From: Pisolithus tinctorius
Taxonomy: Eukaryota; Basidiomycota; Agaricomycetes; Boletales; Pisolithaceae
Length of the DNA stretch: 64,000 bases
Reading direction: 5' to 3'
Assembly: GCA_024663395.1 (NCBI GenBank)
Contig: JANFAH010000091.1
Location: 107,489 to 171,488 of the forward strand
Shown: positions 44,791 through 55,781 of the stretch, piece after piece
Numbering within the stretch: the stretch's first letter is position 1
Layout of the letters: every line of letters starts with the position of its first letter
The notes under the pieces: model-generated
The model's input: the letters and a program-made list of their open reading frames with translations, nothing else
Databases searched by the model: none
Told to the model about the DNA's origin: nothing
Program-made: the position numbers and the translations under genes

Positions 44791-45086
44791 AACCATCAGA
44801 AACATCTCTCTAGAAATGCCTCCTTGTCATTACACTTACCCTTGAGAACCCTCACACCATCACACCTCCTTTGCTCATTGTCAGCACAACCTGCCAGTAA
44901 TCAGATGATCAACTCCTACCATCTCTTTATTGCCAACCCCTCTGTCATCAGCACCATTTACCATGAAGTTGATGAGGACTCCCCTCTTGACCTCATCTAC
45001 CATGCTACCATCCAAGCCCTTCAGCTTGAAGAACTGTCCTGCTATGTAAACTGTCAAAACCCCTCCTTTCCCCTGCCAGAACTATC

Positions 45087-45820
45087 TTGAACAAGATTTC
45101 CTATGAGCAGGTTCCCCTGCTCCTTTGTCTCTTTGATACATTAGGAGGTGCTGACCTTATCTACAATGTTTGTCAGCATCCTATGCTGATTGCTCCCCCT
45201 CCTCCTGGGTCTAGAAGACCCTCAACTGCAACCTCTTCCCCAGTTTCCTCTGTGTTGTCTTCCCCTCTGGCATCATTGCTGTCATCCTCCTGCTCTTCCA
45301 GCACTCTTCATAGAGCAGACAGACCTTGTGCCTGTTGTCTTTCAGGCCCTAACCCCTGTCCTTGTGAGTCTCACAGCTCATTGTCCCCATCTGTTGTCAA
45401 CCTGATGGTTGCTTTTGGTGTCTCTGATGCTGAACTTGCCTTGACTATGAGCCAGGTTGAAACCCTTGCCCAGTTACCCCTGACTCAGTTTTAAATGAAC
45501 TGGCTGAGGCTGATTGCCCTCTCACCCTGTCTGATCCACACTACTGTCAAGCATGCTATGTTTGTCACTGCCTCAGGCACATTCACATAAATTGTGGACT
45601 CTACAAATGCCCCCTCTGTCATGCCACTTGTCCTGGACATACCCAGGCCCAATGCCCATCTATACACCCTCACTGGCCATTACAAGAGAGAATTGCTACC
45701 CCTGCTTTGGTAGACAATTGTACCCTTGTTGGGGGCAAGGATAATGATTTGTATGACAATGACAATGACTTTGATGACTCCACCATTAGTAACATGACCA
45801 GAGTTATGGAGAGTAGTTGA
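45087..45820 (+). pseudogene. 3' accessory ORF with tandem CCHC knuckles (old chromovirus)
   Basis: Downstream of the chromodomain, same strand. The first frame runs from ATG 45087 to TAA at 45492-45494 and holds a Ser/Pro-rich stretch and a Cys-rich CACCLSGPNPCPCES. A one-base shift at the stop opens the continuing frame to TGA near 45820. That part contains CYVCHCLRHIHINC (C-x2-C-x4-H-x4-C) and then CPLCHATCPGHTQAQC (C-x2-C-x6-H-x4-C), followed by an acidic Asp/Asn tail. CCHC knuckles usually sit in Gag, so a copy after integrase is unusual. Nucleic-acid binding is likely; the role is unknown. It ends about 30 bp before the 3' LTR. Confidence 0.6.
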
Positions 45821-45840
45821 AGTCAGGGACTTCAATGCTT

Positions 45841-45853
45841 AGAAGGGGGGTAA
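45841..45853 (+). promoter_or_regulatory. Polypurine tract of old chromovirus
   Basis: agaaggggggtaa directly before the LTR start TGTTACA; the expected primer site for second-strand synthesis. Confidence 0.7.
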
Positions 45854-46305
45854 TGTTACATTTCACCCCTGTTTCCACTTCTTTTCCCCTTGCATTTACC
45901 TTGTGTTCATTCTGTTGGACTACTTTTCCTTTTTGAGCCATCTTCTCTCTGATCCAATGGCTCTCTATTTCCACCACTGGCATCACTGCTTCATTACATG
46001 CTTAGGACATGTGTTGCTATTGTTCCACCAATGGCATAGTTACCTTGTTACATGTGGATGCCTCATGGTCTGTTTTCCTGTAGTATTTAGACTGCTGGCT
46101 CAAGTCCTGGAAACCCAGACTTGAGCTGCTCAATCATATGCAGCATTCTCAGAACTTTGCCCTCAGTGTCCCTTACCAGGACCACTCTTACCAGCATTGA
46201 CTAAAATCCTCAGTCATTTACTGAGGTTACTGCAGCCATTGCTCAGTAGAAACCAATAGTCTGCATTGAGCTCTCCCTACATCTTGGCTTTGGTCGAGTG
46301 TAACA
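45854..46305 (+). repeat. 3' LTR of the old chromovirus
   Basis: 452 bp with short inverted ends TGTTACA and TGTAACA, preceded by the purine tract. The matching 5' LTR was not found in this window, and no target duplication can be checked. Confidence 0.75.
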
Positions 46306-46522
46306 GCAGAATGGTCAAGAATGGAAAAACCCACCAGATGTGGAAAAGTGGCCAGTGAAGGCCAAAAGTGACCAGGACAGAGGCTGTGGTCACTATGCTG
46401 ACTCACAGGAAGACAGAAATGCATTGCCACCTGTGAATGGGACTTGATGTGCCTGTGGAGACACCCTCAACAGGCTGGAGCTGCATAGTAGCGCACCAGG
46501 GGGCACAGGACTGTGTGTCAAG
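46306..46522. other. Short spacer without a gene
   Basis: No feature recognised between the old chromovirus LTR and the next LTR fragment. Confidence 0.4.
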
Positions 46523-46855
46523 TGTCACAACCATGCATTTATCCCAAGTCCCTACTCACTCTGTACCTTACTCTGCCAGTCATTCACTCACTCCACACCA
46601 ACTCCACCTGCCCTCTACCATTTATGAGCCTTCTCCACTCTGTCTGCTGTCAGACTTGTACTGGTCTACTGTTGGACCATGCAGACTGTTCTCCAAGAGG
46701 TCATGTGACCTTCATTGGCCCTCTAATTGACACTGCATAGTGAGGTACTCTGCAGTGCATGCACCTCATGGTTCAGCAACTGGACTGTTTCCTTTTTGGT
46801 CTGCTGTATGTTTCTCCATCTACCCTTCATTCATTGTCCAGGAATTTTTACTTAT
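46523..46855. mobile_element. LTR1 fragment
   Basis: Begins TGTCACAACCATGC like the inverted copy at 30913 and follows it for about 330 bp before breaking off. Confidence 0.7.
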
Positions 46856-46909
46856 GTAGAACATCTCCATGGGACCTGTACCAAAATGTCTACATGGATG
46901 CATCAAAAT

Positions 46910-46971
46910 TGTCATGACAGTACCTCAACCCCAGCCAGACTCACCCTCACATTCATCCAGTCTGGCCTCAG
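46910..46971. mobile_element. LTR2 end fragment
   Basis: TGTCATGACAGTACCTCAACCCC and the next bases match the start of LTR2 (37352 onward), then stop at the LTR5 boundary. Confidence 0.65.
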
Positions 46972-47699
46972 TGTGAGTCAAAGTGTGGCTCAGTGGTGAA
47001 AACCAACCAAAACCAACACAAAGAAAGAAAGTGAGTGGTTGTGTGCCTATGTGGTACCTAGATGATAGAACCTTTTGTCTGGGTGGGTTGTTGTGAGCTA
47101 CAACACTCAAAGATGAGTGCCAAGCATTGGGGGTGCTCCTGACAAAGAGGGAGCAAGAATGCAATAGAATGCAATGGGGTAGATTGCTGTCAGCCTACAG
47201 AAGGATGAATGAAGACTTAATTTGATGTTCTGAGCTGTCCTGAGCTCAGGGAGGACTTGGAGTGAAGCTGATTGATGATGGACAATGATAGGTGAAGTAG
47301 ATGATAGTTAGACCCTTAATAAGTCTCAACTATTGATGCTGCTGAATGAATTACTGAGAGATGATAAAATGTGAGCAAGAGGGGCTCTCTGATGTCTTCT
47401 TCTTATTCAGCTATCTAAGTACAGTGATTTATATACAGTACAGGGGCATTGCCTATGGAAAACAAGGTGCAAACACTTGGTAAGTGATTGGTAACTGATA
47501 AGTAAGGAATGTAAGTGGTGGGTAATCATCTTAGAAGCATTGGTGAGCATTGGTAAGGATAAGTAAGCCAAAAGGCAAAGAATCAGTAAGCAAAGTCAAA
47601 AGATTGGTAAGTATTGGCAATAGGTGAGTCAAGGACAGTCAGAATGTCAAAGTATGAGTCAAGTAATGTCAGAAACTGGGAAAGTGCACTGGAATCACA
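46972..47699 (-). mobile_element. LTR5, minus orientation
   Basis: Reverse complement of 55047-55781 and related to 2286-3038. TATA-like atttatatacag near 47429. It is followed on its right by ttaggggg and the inverted internal arm. Confidence 0.8.
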
Positions 47700-48765
47700 T
47701 TAGGGGGAGGCTGTGTATGTCACATCTCAAAGAGATTGCTTCTGGGCTGAAGTGGGATGACAGAGAGGCAGTGCTGATCTGATGCCAATATAGTACATCC
47801 AAAAGGGGACAGGGTGAGTCAGATGTCAGCAGGGGTCAAGCTTTGGGGGTCTGTGGGGTGACAGGAGCATAGGGGATCACAACCTTCCCCCCCTAACTGT
47901 CCTCTCAGTGAAGCAAATAAAAACTTCATGAATGAGGCTCTGTTGGAAGAGAGGATAAAAGGGGAGCATCTTCTGCTGTATCTTGCAATAAGGAGGCAAG
48001 ACATGCATCATACCCATCATGGATGCAATCAGGGAGAGTGGAGAACAGTAGATTATACTGTAGCTGTCACAATTTTGGAAGAATGGTGGATGAGGCTGGT
48101 ATGAAGATGTTGCAGGGAGCAGGGAGGAAGGATCCATATGCTTCTTGGACTGGAGAGACTGAAATGACCACATAAGACCTTTCCAAGCAGATGACAGACC
48201 TGAGGCAACCAAAGAACATCCTCCTAGAGGTCATACTGATGAAAAGAATATGCTGTCCAGCTGCATGGGCTGAGAGGGGGCAGACAAGGATGGGATGTAC
48301 CAGGATGCTTCAGGATGGAAGCTGGTAGGAACTCCTGGTAAATATATGTAGCCATGGTCCCTAGCAAAGGGGACAAGTGAAATGATTGATGTGGAGGTGG
48401 TCATATCAGAAGAATTAGTCAAATGAGCATCTTTTGGAGGGAGTGCTGTAGAAATGTGTGGAGTGCACAAATCCTTTCCAATTTTGGAAGGTAGGATCAC
48501 ATGGCTGAGCACTACAAGCAAGTGTGGAATGGTGTCAGTATCTGTGGAATTGGTGGAGATATGTTGAAAACCAGAATGCCATACACAGGCACTTAAGGAC
48601 TTTTATTGGCACTTAACTTGCTTCCTTCCTTTTTCTTTGGCATTGATAACTCATTCTTGTGCAAGGGATGACTGCTGACATTTCTGGCTGTCCTTCTTCA
48701 CATGAGGGCTATGGTCTTCATCTCCATTCCTCAGCTGTATCCATATCCACCTCACCAAACACCTT
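47700..48765 (-). repeat. Internal arm of LTR5 element, minus copy
   Basis: Homologous to 53975-55046 in reverse and to both arms at 1181-4165. It ends near the motif cacctttggtgtgtgac. Contains orphan ORF copy 3. Confidence 0.7.
47926..48404 (-). pseudogene. Orphan ORF of LTR5 element, copy 3
   Basis: Starts MTTSTSIISLVPFARDHGY and follows copy 1 to PMQLD, where a small indel shifts the frame; the second half continues in another frame to the shared TGA. Unknown function. Confidence 0.5.
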
Positions 48766-48780
48766 TGGTGTGTGACACTG

Positions 48781-48922
48781 CTCCACTGCTGTCTCAGTGG
48801 ACTTTGTCCCTGCCAACACTCCACCAGTTGGAGTTCTATTCTTCTGTGTCAGACTTGCTTCTGAACCTCTCACCAGACTTTGTCTAGTGTCAGAGTTGGT
48901 TGGAGTAGGCCCAGACTTGACA
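48781..48922. mobile_element. LTR1 end fragment
   Basis: Last about 140 bp of LTR1 in reverse, ending GGCCCAGACTTGACA. It abuts the eroded gypsy in the wrong orientation to be that element's own LTR, so the junction is a rearrangement. Confidence 0.65.
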
Positions 48923-48934
48923 ATCATTGTGTAG

Positions 48935-51117
48935 CTTCTCAACATCCATTAGGGCAATTGTGTGTAAGACCAGGTATTCAAGATAGGTTGTGTGAAGGGA
49001 GACCACCAGTTGCTCCTGGGTGAAGACTGGTCTCAGGTTCTGTGGGTTCCCTTGGGCATAGCTGCTATCCCCCTCTTTGGGGTAGACATCCCATTGTCTA
49101 GTTAGGGCATTGGGCTTAGCCCTGAGCTTACCAGGCTGGAAATGGATGATCACATTAAACTGGGACAGGAACTCTGACCAGTGAGCTTGGTGGTGGGTGA
49201 GTACTTTAGAGGTAGAAAAGTACTCCAGATTCTTGTGATCAGTGACAACATTGACTGGTGAGGCTGAGCCCTCAAGGTAGTGGTGCCAGGTCCAGAAAGC
49301 TTCAAAAATTGCAAGCAATTCCTTATCTTGAGTGTTGTAGTTCAACTCTGGGGCAGTCAGAGTCTGGGAGTAGAAGGCAACCAGATGTATCTGGCCATCA
49401 CTGCAGGTAATGGAGAGGATACCAGCAATGGCATAGTCCAATGCATCAGTCTCAATGGTAATGGGCACCCCAGGGATGAAATGAGTTAAGACTGGTGCAG
49501 TCATGAAGGTGGCCTTGAGGTTATTGAATGACCAGTGGCACTTCTTGGAGAAGTTCCAAGGGGAACCTTTGCAAGTAAGCCAGGTGAGCAGTACAACAAT
49601 GTCCAAGTAGTTAAAAATGACCCAGTGATAAAAGTTCACAAAGCCAAGAAAAGACTGGATGTCCTTAATCTTGTGAGGCTTGGGCCAGTCACAAATGGTT
49701 TGGACCTTTTCCTTCAACATCATGAGGCCAGCAGGGGAAAGGTGGAAGCTGAGGTACCCAACTGAGTCCAAGTGGAACTCACATTTCTCCAGCTTTGCAT
49801 AAAGGCTGTGAAGCTGAAGCTGGTGGAATACTTCTTGGACATGCTGCTTTTGAGACTCCCTGTCTCCAGAGTAGATTAGAGTGTTGTCCAGGTAGACAAC
49901 CACACAAACATCCAACATGTCCATGAAGATGGCTTTCACAGAGCATTGGAAGGTGGCCAGGGCATTGGTGAGGCCAAAGGGCATCACTAACCACTCATAG
50001 GAATACCAAGTCCAGAACATGGTCTTCCATTCATTGCCCAGGGCAATCCAGACAAGGTAGTAGGCATGCCAGAGATCAATCTTTGTATAGATCTTGGCTC
50101 AGCTTGGTGAGTCAAAGAGGTCTGAGATGAGTGGGAGTGGGTATTGGTCTTTCTTAGTAATTTTGTTTAGGCCATGGAAGTCTACACAAAGCCAGAGGGA
50201 GCCATCCCCCTCCCCAACAAAGAGGACCAGTGCAGCATAGGGGGAAGAGGATGGGCAAATGAAGCCAGTGGTGAGAATTTCATCAATGAAAGTCCAGAGA
50301 GCTTATAGCTCAACTGGAGACAGAAATTAGATGGTGCCAAGAGGTGGGGTTGTTCCTTCTTCAAGCTCTATTTTCAGTTCATACTCCTGGTGAGGTGGGA
50401 GTGCTGAGGCCTTGGCCTTGCTGAACACATCAGCAAAGTCATGGTACTCCTCTGGGACATTGGGTAAGGCCAGAGGAGGGGAAGCCAAGGCCAATTGGGC
50501 TTGAGCTGAGTCCAAAGGCCAGAGCTGAAGTTGGAACTGTGTGGACCCTTTGAGCTTGCAGGTGCATATGAAAGTGGCTGCATTGATTAAGGAGACATGA
50601 GGGGCCTTTAGGGGGGTGCAATCCAGGGTGTCAGAGACTGGTACAGATGGTGCAGGGCTGGGTTGGTCACTAGGACTGGGGTCAGGAAGATTGGTGGAGA
50701 CTGGACTTACAGGGGGTATTGATGGGGTTGGCATTCCTTGTGTATGAGTCCAGAAAGTAATACTGCTCAATACCCAGTCAATCAATGGATTGTATTGGGT
50801 GAGCCAGTTATGCCTGAGAACTAATTTACACTTAGAATCCAATGGGGCCAAAAACAGGGTTACCAGGGTGACATTGCTGGGCATGAAGCAGATAGTGACA
50901 TCTATTGCTTGGGTTATGGTGAACATGGACATTCCATTGAAAAGCCAGAGTCAGATAGGTGAGACCAAGTATGTGTAAACAAGTGTTGATTAGCAAAATG
51001 ATTATCTATGAAACAATGAGTGGAACCAGAGTCCACTAAAGTACAAAGCTGAGGTAATTCATGATTTTCTATAGTGATATAAGGAGTGAGGGAATTAGGA
51101 CTGGAAAGAGCAGACAT
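48935..51117 (-). pseudogene. Eroded gypsy pol (protease, RT, RNase H)
   Basis: Collinear with about 39250-41350 of the complete chromovirus but nearly without CG. The protease site is preserved (LVDSGSTHCFID, about 51030) with LVLRHNWLTQYNP. RT is open over the 376-codon frame 48890-50020 ([13 protein letters not shown] and VVYLDNTLIYS, where the second catalytic Asp of YLDD is Asn). RNase H follows (ETDALDYAIAGIL, DKELLAIFEAF, VTDHKNLEYFSTS). Integrase is missing; the sequence stops next to an LTR1 fragment. The Asp to Asn change alone should abolish RT activity. Confidence 0.88.
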
Positions 51118-51149
51118 GTTGAGTCAAGCCTCCAAGTTTGCACAACTGG

Positions 51150-51945
51150 AGTCAACACAGCTCCTGGATTGTGTGGAGTCCCAGGAGCTGCTACCTATTT
51201 TTTGTCTCAGGGGTAGAACCCAAGCCCAAGGCCAGTGCAGCCTTGGTGGTGGTTGTGGCATGAGCCTTGGCCTTTCTGGTCTTCTTGGGGCACTTCTCAG
51301 TGAAGTGACCCAGGCCTCTGCAGAACATGCAGAGGTTGCCCTTGAGGTGGTGCTTGCATCCTTCTGGGGTTAGCTTCCTGTCCTTGCTGAGTGTGCTAGG
51401 CTCAGGCTTAGACAAGTTGTTGTTGTTGTTGTTGCCTGGCTTCAAAGAAGCTGGCTTGGGAGAGGAGCTGGAGTTGTTGTTGCCAGTCTTGGGGTGATTG
51501 TTGTTACTGCCAGAGCCAGACTTGTTGCTGGATGAGGAGGCCTGGTGTTTACTAGCCCTCTGGACCTCCTCCTTGTGCTCCCAGTAGTGTGCATCTATTT
51601 CTTGAGCCAGGTAGCAGAGCTCATGAAGGGTCTGGGTTTTCCAACCCAGTGGACCTCATCCTTGATTCAGTCTGGGAGTCCAGCATAGAAGTGGTGGCAC
51701 AGTGCACCATCTCCATAGCCCTGGACTTGTGAAGCAAGCTGGTTGAAGTTGACTACATATTTGCTGATATGCTGGCTTTCCTTCTCATGTAGATGGTTGA
51801 GCTGACTCTCAGCATCAGCAACTGGGTCATGAGGGCTGAAGGGAGTTTGTAACTCCAGGATAAAGTCCCTCCAGGAGTCCATCTGGAGAGGCCAGTCATT
51901 AGGGTCCTCAACCCTGAGAAAGTCTGGCTCAAACCACTCCAAAGA
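51150..51945 (-). pseudogene. Eroded gypsy gag
   Basis: From right to left: capsid part (EWFEPDFLRVEDPNDWP, WRDFILELQTPFSPHD), an Asn/Ser-rich linker, and a zinc knuckle CMFCRGLGHFTEKC (C-x2-C-x4-H-x4-C, about 51310). The N-terminus is cut off at 51945 by the fragment of the palindromic element. Same family as 7027-8046. Confidence 0.82.
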
Positions 51946-53268
51946 TACATGGAGAAGTGAATGTGTGGTGACATGATTAATGTTGTAGCACAGCCACAGT
52001 ATGGGGAAGCATGCACTCAGGCACAGCTTAGTCACATGTGAGGTTTATAGTGTCAAAAATGAAGTGACTACAGTCATGTGACATCATGTGACCTGAGGTT
52101 CACATCACCACATGACCATTGGGAGCACATGACAGACCTTTGTGGAGAGCTGAGGCACTGGATCACATGATTGAGGTCACATGACAAACCTTTGTGGTGA
52201 GCTGAAGCTCCAGATCACATGGTTGCAGTCATGTGACTCATCTTTGCTGTGACTTGGAGTGCTGGAGCATGTGACCCTTGTCATGTGAGGGACCTTTGCA
52301 CTGACCAAAGGCACCAGATCATGTGACTAATGTCACATGACCAAGCCCCTGCTGACTCCACAGTGGGTTCTCATGTGACCCCAGGTTGCAGTGCTGATGT
52401 CACATGACCATTATGTCATCAGTCATGTGACCAAAACACATGACCCCCTATCATGTGATCTGTTGCCATGTGACCTTACCACTACCTCTCGACACTACAC
52501 TTTTCATAGTCAGTGGTAGTCAAAATGTGCACTACAAAAATGAAGCATAGTCTACACTACACAACACTAATGATGACTGCTACTTGTAATAATTCTGCAT
52601 TAATACCACAGGGAATGACAATGGAGTGATATGGTCACAAATAAAAGTTGTAGCCCCTGATTGTGCAATCATGACAGTATGCTTATCTTATCAGAAAGTG
52701 GAAAATTGCATGAGAAAAACACAGAATAGTAAGAAAAACACAAGTGTATACACAAAATGTCACTGGACCTCAATGTCCATTAGGATTGGAGAATCCCCAG
52801 GGGCCATGGAGAATCTCCAGCATGCCATGGGGAATCCCCAGGGGCCATGGAGAATCTCCAACATGACATGGTGAATCTCCATCATGACATGGAGAATCCC
52901 CAGGAACCATGGAGAATCCCCAGCAGGCCATGGTGAATCTCCAACATGACATGGTGAATCTCCATCATGACATGGAGAATCCCCAGGTGACATGGAGAAT
53001 CTCCAACATGGCATGGAGAATCCCCAGCCAGCCATGGAGAATCTCCATCATGATATGGAGAATCCCCAGGAGCCATGGAGAATCCCCAGCCAGTCATGGA
53101 GAATCCCCAGTGGGCTGCATCAGGAATACAAAACATTTTCTAAGTGGTCTAATAGTCTACACTGCATCTAATGATGTCTTGATATTTGCAGCACTTTAGT
53201 GCTCATTGTCTAACATCATCTAGTTCATGCTGTCTTACTGACACACTTTTTTTTCTGTGGTCTTAATG
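51946..53268. mobile_element. Truncated copy of the palindromic element
   Basis: 51946-52046 matches 26415-26517, and from 52047 it continues as 29557-30870 without any Harbinger sequence. It includes the CpG-eroded version of the CACGTG zone (52060-52480) and the 21-bp minisatellite (52790-53110). The outer arm and terminal repeat are missing. Confidence 0.8.
52790..53110. repeat. 21-bp minisatellite in the truncated copy
   Basis: Units tggagaatccccagggacca-like and tggagaatctccaacatg-like, same family as 30325-30700. Confidence 0.85.
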
Positions 53269-53503
53269 TGTGACTCTGTGACAAAGCAAGGCATGAGCAA
53301 GTCACAGAGTATAGTCTTCAGATGAGCATTAGTAAGTGACACCCTTCCTCTTCCTCCCATGCCACCACCTTGCTCACTGCACCTCATCATTGCACTGTAT
53401 ATTTTCACTTTCCTTTCCATCCAACTCACTGTTGCTTGTTTTTTCCCACAGATCCTGCTCTCACCCCTGTCCATATTATTCCCTCTGGCAGGCACTACCA
53501 AAC

Positions 53504-54097
53504 ATGGCCAACCCCAACCTTGAGGAGCAACCAAATTTTGAATTGGCAGCCTTCCATGAAATCCAGGAGGCCATTGCCCAAGTTGAGAATGAACTCAGGG
53601 AAGCTGAGCACAAGAAGCCCCAAATGGGTGACTTCACTGCCAGACAACCACCCCTGAGTGTCCTCATAAGCAGACCATCCCATTTTGCCATCAACAAGCT
53701 AGCCTCTTGCAAATACATAGAACTCTGGTACTTCTTGCTGGAGGGCTGTAATGACACAGCAAAGAATGCCAGGACTAATGCTGATGACACCTTTGGCCTA
53801 TCCAGTTCTAATGATGTCCTCACACTGAGACCAGTCACCTTGGCCAAGACATCACAAAATGCATGCACAGACCACAACCTTTCTTTCAGTGAACTCCTGC
53901 AAGCCAGGGTCTCATTCCTCCACTACATCAAAGCAGTGCCATGGCTGGAAAAACATATCAATGTGCTCACTGTCACACACCAAAGGTGTTTGGTGAGGTG
54001 GACATGGATACAGCTGATGAATGGAGATGAAGACCATAGCCCTCATGCAAAGAAGGACAGCCAGGAATGTTGGCAGTCATCCCTCACACAAGAATGA
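53504..54097 (+). pseudogene. Gag-like ORF fragment fused to LTR5 internal region
   Basis: The likely start is ATG 53504 (MANPNLEEQPNFELAAFHEIQ). It encodes a helical N-terminus, then KYIELWYFLLEGC, NADDTFGLSSSNDVLTLRP and SFLHYIKAVPWLEKHINVL. I recall this layout from repeated Agaricomycete ORFs thought to be Gag-like; no function is established. After HINVLT, near 53965, the sequence passes into the LTR5 internal arm (VTHQRCL..), so the end of the frame to 54097 is a fusion by deletion and not natural protein. No zinc knuckle is seen. Confidence 0.5.
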
Positions 54098-55046
54098 GTT
54101 GTCAATGCCAAAGAAAAAGAAAGGGAGCAAGTTAAGTGCCAGTTAAAATTCTTAAATGCCCATGTATGGCATTCTGGTGTTCAACATATCTCCACCATTT
54201 TTTCAGATACTGAAACCATTCCCACACTTGCTTGTAGTGCTCAGCCATGTGATCCTACCTTCCAAAATTGGAAAGGATTTGTGCACTCCACATGTTTCTA
54301 CAGCACTCCCTCCAAAAGATGCTCATTTGACTAATTCTTCTGATATGGCCACCTCCACATCAATCACTTCACTTGTCCCCTTTGCTAGGGACCATGGCTA
54401 TGTATATCTACCAGGAATTCCTACCAGCTTCTGTCCTGAAGCATCCTGGTACATCCCACCCTCATCTGCCCCCTCTCAGCCCATCCAGCTTGGACAGCAT
54501 GTTCTTTTTGTCAGTATGACCTCTAGGAGGACATTCTTTGGTCACCTCAGGTCTGTCACTCACTTAGAAAGGTCTTATGTGGTCATTTCAGTCTCTCCAG
54601 TCCAAGAAGCATATGGATCCTTCCTCCCTGCTCCCTGCAACACCTTCATACCAGTCTCATCCATCATTCTTCCAAATTGTGACAGCTACAGTATAATCTA
54701 CTGTTCTCCACTCTCCCTGATCACATCCATGATGAGTGTGATGCACATCTTGCCTCCTTGTTGCAAGATACAGCAGAAGATGCTCCCCCTTCATCCTCTC
54801 TTCCAACAGAGCCTCATTCATGAAGTTTTTATTTGCTTCACTGAGAGGATGGTTTGGGGGGAAGGTTGTGATCCCTTATGCTCCTGTCACCCACAGACCC
54901 CAAAGCTTGACCCCTGTTGACATCTGACTCACCCTGTCCACTTTTGGATGTACTATATTGGCATCAGATCAGCACTGCCTCTCTGTCATCCCACTTTGGC
55001 CTAAAAGCAATCTCTTTGAGATGTGACATGCACAGCCTCCCCCTAA
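53975..55046 (+). repeat. Internal arm of LTR5 element, plus copy
   Basis: Direct relative of 1181-2285 and inverted relative of 47700-48765; ends with cccctaa before LTR5. Confidence 0.7.
54345..54823 (+). pseudogene. Orphan ORF of LTR5 element, copy 4
   Basis: Starts MATSTSITSLVPFARDHGY within a longer open frame (54156-54920). A one-base deletion near 54672 (ccaaattg against cctacattg in copy 1) shifts the conserved C-terminus into another frame, where LASLLQDTAEDAPPSSS runs to the shared TGA. Unknown function. Confidence 0.5.
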
Positions 55047-55781
55047 TGTGATTCCAGTGCACTTTCCCAGTTCCTGACATTACTTGACTCATACTTTGAC
55101 ATTCTGACTGTCCTTGACTCACCTATTGCCAATACTTACCAATCTTTTGACTTTGCTTACTGATTCTTCGCTTTTTGGCTTACTTATCCTTACCAATGCT
55201 TACCTATGCTTTCTAAGACAATTACCCATCACTTACATTCCTTACTCATCAGTTACCAATCACTTACCAAGTGTTTGCACCTTGTTTTCGATAGGCAATG
55301 CCCCTGTACTGTATATAAATCACTGTACTTAGATAGCTGAATAGGAAGAAGACATCAGAGAGCCCCTCTTGCTCACATTTTTCATCATCACTTAGTAATT
55401 CATTCATCAGCCTTGATAGCTGAGACTTTATTAAGGGTATAACTATTGTCTACTTTGCTTATTATTGTCTATCATCAATCTACTTTGCTCCAAGTGCTCC
55501 CTGAGCTCAGCACAGCTCAGAGCATCAAATTAAGTTGCCATCCATCCTTCTGTAGGCTGACAGCAGTCTACCCTATCACATTCTATCACATTCTTGCTCC
55601 CTCTTTGTCAGGAGCACCCCCAACCCTCAGCACTCATCTTTGAGTGTTGCAGCTTGCAAAAACCCTCCCAAAGAACAGGTTCTACCATATAGGTACTGCA
55701 TAGGCACACCACCACTCGCTCTTTTTGTCTTTTGTGTTGGTTTTGGTTGGTTTGCACCACTGAACCACACTTTGACTCACA
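55047..55781 (+). mobile_element. LTR5, plus orientation
   Basis: TGTGATTCCAGTGC to TTTGACTCACA, with TATA-like ctgtatataaatc near 55309. Together with 46972-47699 it bounds a divergent pair of internal arms. Confidence 0.8.
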
